Positions 60,211 to 64,000 of a DNA stretch of 64,000 bases are shown in pieces. Under the pieces are notes generated by a model, which made no database searches, had not been told where the DNA came from, and was given only the letters and a program-made list of their open reading frames with translations. The position numbers and the translations under genes are program-made. The stretch lies in contig NZ_CP022303.1 in NCBI RefSeq assembly GCF_004216475.1, positions 2,604,001-2,668,000 on the forward strand. The letters run 5' to 3'. How positions within the stretch are numbered: the stretch's first letter is position 1; the number at the start of each line of letters is the position of its first letter. The stretch is from Thalassococcus sp. S3. Lineage in GTDB: Bacteria; Pseudomonadota; Alphaproteobacteria; Rhodobacterales; Rhodobacteraceae.

Positions 60211-61752
60211 TCACTCCGCCGGTGCCTGCGTGAGCACCGCCGAGATTGGGGCCAGCGCCACCCGGCTGGCGCGGTCCTGCAATCCCCACAACAAAAGCGC
60301 GCTGATCGTGTCGGGCCGGACGCGCCCCATCATGATCACACCGCCCTGCTGGCCCGCCCGGAACGCGGCCTGGTCCAGAAACCGCCGCATCACTGTCGGC
60401 GTCTGACCTGCCCCGTCGAAATCCCGGAACACGACCGACGACGGCACGCCCTCTCGCGCGGCCAGCTTTTGTGCCGTATTCAGCCCATTGTCCTGCATGA
60501 TCAGCCCGTGGCCCGAGGCCTTGACGATCTGGGTGATCTGGTCCGACAGCGCGCGGTTGCCCTGCACGCCCTCTCCCGGCCCCTCCATCACCGCGACGGC
60601 TTCCGGCACGGCGGCGAGGCCCGCCTCGAACGCGACCTCCGCGTCACTTGGCGCGGCCGAGGCCGGGAGGTTGACCATCGCGATCACCTCGAACCCGTTG
60701 GCCCGGTGCCGGGCCATCTTTTCCTCGGCGTCGGGGGCCGTGACATCGACCGCAAAGCTTAGCGGATAGGGAAAGGTGCCAAGCGCTTCGGCACCGACCG
60801 CGTCGGCATCATCAATCAGAACGATCCCCATCAGCGGCTTCTGCTCGGGGTTTTCAAACCGGACCGCGAAAGCCTCGATGGGCGGTCCCGCCACGACCTC
60901 CGGCGGGCTCACCGGTTCGGGCGCATCTTCTGGCGGCGCATCCCCGACCGACGGCAGCCGGTTCGTCGCGCCGCCCCGTTCGGTCAGCGGCACCACGCGT
61001 TCGCCGATGCGCGGCCCCTCCCCGGCCTCCGGCAAGGCCGCGACCCTTGGCGCCTCTGGCGCTTCGGTTGCTACCTCCGGCTCATCCGGCACCGCGGCAG
61101 CGCTCTCGCTGCCAGCGGGGTCCGTGCCCTCTGCCTGCTCGGCGGCTTGCGCTTCGGCGGTGTTGTCTTCTGCCTGCACACCTTCGGCTTCTGCCGTTTC
61201 AGACGGCGCGGGATCCGGCTCCGTCACCGATGGCGCCTCGGTGTCTTCGTCAGCCGGCTCAGGATCGAAGCCAGAGTTATCCTCGACAACCTCCGGTAAG
61301 GTGGGCTGCGCCGGTTCGGTCGAAATCGAAAGCTCGGTTTCCGCTTCGGGCGCCTGCGGCGCCGTTGCAGGCGTGCCCGGCGCGGCGCGCGCACCGGCAC
61401 CTGTCGTGCTCACCTGCGGGGCATTGCCCGCCGGACCCGGTTCGCCCAGACCCTCGGCAACCTCTCCGATCTGCGGCACACCGGCCGGATCCGTATCAGG
61501 TTGCGCCATTGCATCCGGAGCCGGCACATCCGGCCCCACCGCCGATACACCATCGACCCGGCCCGCCGGCCCGCCCGGCTCCGGATTGGTTCCGGTGCCC
61601 GCCTCAAGCGGCGCGACCTGCGCGGCCCCATCCGGTGCGCGGTCGGCGACATCCGGGCTTTCCGGAAGGTCCGTCACCAGCGACGCAACCGCCGCCCCTC
61701 CGACGGCGACAACCCCGCCCCAGATCAACCCGCTGAGAAATCCCCTAGCCAC
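60211..61752 (-). CDS. Divergent polysaccharide deacetylase family protein with disordered linker
   Basis: The start is GTG 61752 (VARGFLSGLIWGG), giving 513 residues; the longer frame upstream is antisense to trpG. A membrane helix near residues 4-28 is followed by a Pro/Ala/Glu-rich region of about 230 residues. The C-terminal domain, PLMGIVLIDDADAVGAEALGT, LSFAVDVTAPDAEEKMARHRANG, is the divergent deacetylase (YibQ-like). The usual metal ligands are not obvious. It likely acts in the periplasm on the cell envelope. It lies opposite to the trp genes. Confidence 0.82.
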   Translation of the reverse strand: MARGFLSGLIWGGVVAVGGAAVASLVTDLPESPDVADRAPDGAAQVAPLEAGTGTNPEPGGPAGRVDGVSAVGPDVPAPDAMAQPDTDPAGVPQIGEVAEGLGEPGPAGNAPQVSTTGAGARAAPGTPATAPQAPEAETELSISTEPAQPTLPEVVEDNSGFDPEPADEDTEAPSVTEPDPAPSETAEAEGVQAEDNTAEAQAAEQAEGTDPAGSESAAAVPDEPEVATEAPEAPRVAALPEAGEGPRIGERVVPLTERGGATNRLPSVGDAPPEDAPEPVSPPEVVAGPPIEAFAVRFENPEQKPLMGIVLIDDADAVGAEALGTFPYPLSFAVDVTAPDAEEKMARHRANGFEVIAMVNLPASAAPSDAEVAFEAGLAAVPEAVAVMEGPGEGVQGNRALSDQITQIVKASGHGLIMQDNGLNTAQKLAAREGVPSSVVFRDFDGAGQTPTVMRRFLDQAAFRAGQQGGVIMMGRVRPDTISALLLWGLQDRASRVALAPISAVLTQAPAE

Positions 61753-61938
61753 AGCCTTGCCTTTCTTTACTGCCCGGCCGAACCCTCTCCGTCTTGGCGG
61801 CGATGAGCCCGGTCCAGTCCCTCTTCCGTCCACCGGGGCCTTGACGCTGCCCCGCAAGCCTGAACATGTGTGCACCATACCGCGAGAGGGGCCATAATCT
61901 CTAGCCCCTGAATGGATGCCTGAACGGATGTCGCCAAG

Positions 61939-62520
61939 ATGCTGCTGCTGATCGACAATTATGACAGCTTTACCTACAACCTCGTCCACTATCTGGGCGA
62001 GTTGGGGACCGAAACCAAGGTGATCCGCAACGACGCCATCGACGTCCAGCAGGCCATGGCGCTCAAACCCTCCGGCATCCTTCTTTCCCCCGGCCCCGCC
62101 ACGCCCGATGAGGCCGGGATCTGTCTGGCCCTGACCCAGGCCGCCGCCGAGACGCGTATGCCCCTGATGGGCGTTTGCCTGGGGCATCAGACCATCGGCC
62201 AGGCCTTCGGTGGCACCGTCACGCGGTGTCATGACATCGTGCATGGCAAGAAAGGCGTGATGCATCACAAGGGCACCGGCGTCTTTTCCGGCCTGCCGTC
62301 CCCGTTCGCCGCGACTCGCTATCATTCCCTGATCGTCCAGCGTGAGGGATTGCCCTCCGATCTCCAGATCACGGCCGAACTTGAAGATGGCGTGATCATG
62401 GGCCTGCAGCACCGCGACTTGCCCATCCACGGCGTGCAGTTCCACCCTGAATCCATCGCGTCCGAACATGGCCATGCGCTGTTGAAAAACTTCCTGTCCG
62501 AGCTGAAAGTCCCCGCATGA
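61939..62520 (+). CDS. trpG: Anthranilate synthase component II (glutamine amidotransferase)
   Basis: A 193-residue protein: [48 protein letters not shown] with the nucleophile Cys, and [15 protein letters not shown] with catalytic His and Glu. It supplies ammonia to TrpE. It overlaps trpD by ATGA, so trpGDC form one unit apart from trpE. Confidence 0.96.
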   Translation: MLLLIDNYDSFTYNLVHYLGELGTETKVIRNDAIDVQQAMALKPSGILLSPGPATPDEAGICLALTQAAAETRMPLMGVCLGHQTIGQAFGGTVTRCHDIVHGKKGVMHHKGTGVFSGLPSPFAATRYHSLIVQREGLPSDLQITAELEDGVIMGLQHRDLPIHGVQFHPESIASEHGHALLKNFLSELKVPA

Positions 62521-63536
62521 GCGACGCTCTGAAGCCGCTGATCGGTGCCGCCGCCGAACGCCCCCTCACCCGGTCCGAGGCTGAAACCGCGTTTGCCGCG
62601 CTTTTCGAGGGGGAGGCAACGCCCAGCCAGATGGGCGGTCTCCTCATGGCGCTGCGCACCCGGGGCGAGACGGTGGACGAATTCGCCGCCGCCGCCGCGG
62701 TCATGCGCGCCAAATGCAACGCCGTTCAGGCGCCTGACGGGGCGATGGACATCGTGGGCACGGGTGGCGACGGCAAGGGCACGCTGAACATCTCGACCGC
62801 CACCGCGTTCGTCGTGGCCGGCGCGGGCGTGCCCGTGGCCAAGCACGGCAACCGCAATCTCAGCTCGAAGTCCGGCGCCGCTGATGCCCTGACACAGATG
62901 GGCATCAACGTAATGATCGGCCCCGAAGTTGTTGAAAAGTCTCTCAAAGAGACGGGCATCGGCTTTATGATGGCGCCCATGCACCATCCCGCCATCGCCC
63001 ATGTCATGCCCACGCGCGCCGAACTGGGCACGCGCACGATCTTCAACATCCTCGGCCCCCTCACCAACCCCGCCGGCGTCAAACGCCAGCTGACCGGGAC
63101 CTTCTCCCGTGATCTGATCCGTCCCATGGCCGAAACGCTTCACGCCCTCGGCTCCGACCGGGCCTGGCTGGTCCATGGCAGCGATGGCACGGACGAGCTG
63201 ACCATTACTGGCATCAGTTGGGTCGCCGCGTTGGAAGACGATCAGATCAAAGACGTGGAACTTCACCCCGAAGATGCGGGTTTGCCCGTGCACCCGTTCG
63301 ATGACATCGTCGGCGGGACGCCAGAAGAGAATGCGCAGGCGTTCCGCGCATTGCTGGATGGCACGCCGTCGGCCTATCGCGACGCCGTGCTTCTGAATGC
63401 GGCGGCAGCCCTCGTAGTGGCCGATGCCGCGCCCGACCTTCGCGACGGGGTGGCCCTGGCTGCCCAAAGCATCGACAGCGGCGCCGCCCGCGACAAGATC
63501 ACCGCCCTCGCCCGCATCACGCAGGACCCGACATGA
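62517..63536 (+). CDS. trpD: Anthranilate phosphoribosyltransferase
   Basis: A 339-residue protein: [66 protein letters not shown], and [17 protein letters not shown]. All PRPP- and anthranilate-binding blocks are present. It overlaps both trpG and trpC by ATGA. Confidence 0.96.
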   Translation: MSDALKPLIGAAAERPLTRSEAETAFAALFEGEATPSQMGGLLMALRTRGETVDEFAAAAAVMRAKCNAVQAPDGAMDIVGTGGDGKGTLNISTATAFVVAGAGVPVAKHGNRNLSSKSGAADALTQMGINVMIGPEVVEKSLKETGIGFMMAPMHHPAIAHVMPTRAELGTRTIFNILGPLTNPAGVKRQLTGTFSRDLIRPMAETLHALGSDRAWLVHGSDGTDELTITGISWVAALEDDQIKDVELHPEDAGLPVHPFDDIVGGTPEENAQAFRALLDGTPSAYRDAVLLNAAAALVVADAAPDLRDGVALAAQSIDSGAARDKITALARITQDPT

Positions 63537-64000
63537 CCGACACCATCCTCGACAAGATCAAGGCCTACAAACTCGAAGAGATCGCAGCCGCAAAGGCCGA
63601 GCGCCCTCTGGAAACCGTCGAAGAGGACGCCCGCGCTGCGCCCACCGTGCGCGGGTTCTCGGACGCGCTGCACAAATCCAGCCGCACCGGATACGGCCTG
63701 ATCGCCGAGATAAAGAAAGCCAGCCCCTCCAAAGGGCTGATCCGCGAAGACTTTGACCCCGCCGCTCTGGCACAGGCCTACGAGACCGGCGGCGCCACCT
63801 GCCTTTCGGTGCTCACCGACGGGCCCAGCTTTCAGGGCGCGCCTGAGTTTCTGACCCAGGCGCGGGAGGCCTGCGCCCTGCCCGTCCTGCGCAAGGATTT
63901 CATGTACGACCCCTATCAGGTCGCCGAGGCCCGCGTCCTCGGCGCCGATTGCATCCTGATCATCATGGCCTCCGTCTCCGACGCTGAGGCCATCGCGCTT
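63533..64000 (+). CDS. trpC: Indole-3-glycerol phosphate synthase, N-terminal part
   Basis: Starts at ATG 63533, overlapping the trpD stop; cut off by the window end after 156 residues. [49 protein letters not shown] and [15 protein letters not shown] are the TrpC blocks with the catalytic Glu and Lys. It closes the indole ring. It is standalone, not fused to TrpF over the visible part. Confidence 0.95.
   Translation, partial: MTDTILDKIKAYKLEEIAAAKAERPLETVEEDARAAPTVRGFSDALHKSSRTGYGLIAEIKKASPSKGLIREDFDPAALAQAYETGGATCLSVLTDGPSFQGAPEFLTQAREACALPVLRKDFMYDPYQVAEARVLGADCILIIMASVSDAEAIAL

Noticed and set aside
61887..61909. Hairpin AGGGGC/GCCCCT before trpG as a trp attenuator
   Set aside because: Only six pairs, no T-run, and no Trp-codon leader peptide was seen.
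61753..62475. N-terminal extension of the deacetylase-family gene
   Set aside because: The added residues are antisense to trpG; a GTG start right before the membrane helix fits the family better.

Overview
The window reads as chromosome of a Rhodobacteraceae (Roseobacter-group) alphaproteobacterium. The right 13 kb is GC-rich and tightly packed: pdxH, fabI, two LysE exporters, gpt, an aminotransferase, a PpiD-type foldase, then trpE, trpG, trpD and trpC. The rest is mobile DNA. Family calls are from reading the translations; no database search was run.

Layout. (1) 1-3.9 kb: lower-GC accessory DNA with an orphan ParA-like ATPase, a frameshifted staphylococcal-nuclease-like pseudogene, and a two-gene operon for a secreted protein and a small membrane protein. 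(2) About 3.9-39.6 kb: an apparently complete lambda/HK97-type siphophage prophage. The late operon runs leftward: HNH, TerS, TerL, portal, ClpP-type protease, capsid, connectors, tail tube, G/GT chaperones with a -1 slippery site, tape measure, tail tip, fibre and lysis genes. Its late end carries a heme-oxygenase-like gene, a Gp37/Gp68-TcmP pair and a holin-like/endolysin fusion. The leftward early operon holds Cro-like regulators, a Gp88-like protein, a primase and a D5/P4-type helicase. The rightward operon holds a zinc-finger protein, a C5 methyltransferase with a long overlapping frame, an AlpA-like factor and an integrase. (3) 39.6-50.46 kb: a second element of about 10.8 kb bounded by a perfect 47-bp repeat of the 3' part of tRNA-Pro. 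It encodes integrase, AlpA, a replication-type protein with internal iterons, TerL, HNH, a head-completion protein, capsid, protease, connector and portal, but no tail and no lysis genes. This is the layout of a capsid-forming phage satellite (cf-PICI-like), next to a tailed prophage that could supply tails. (4) 50.4-64 kb: intact tRNA-Pro(UGG) and core chromosome.

How the parts may work together. In the prophage, a Xre-type repressor sits between two pairs of a 15-bp dyad (TGGA-N7-TCCA). One pair faces the leftward early operon and one faces the rightward integrase operon. The satellite has two or three arm-type repeats (GTAGCTG) at each end inside its att sites, and three 27-bp iterons inside its replication gene. 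Prophage 1 has its integrase next to the same tRNA-derived repeat, so the two elements may have entered one tRNA site in tandem. The left att of prophage 1 was not found in the window.
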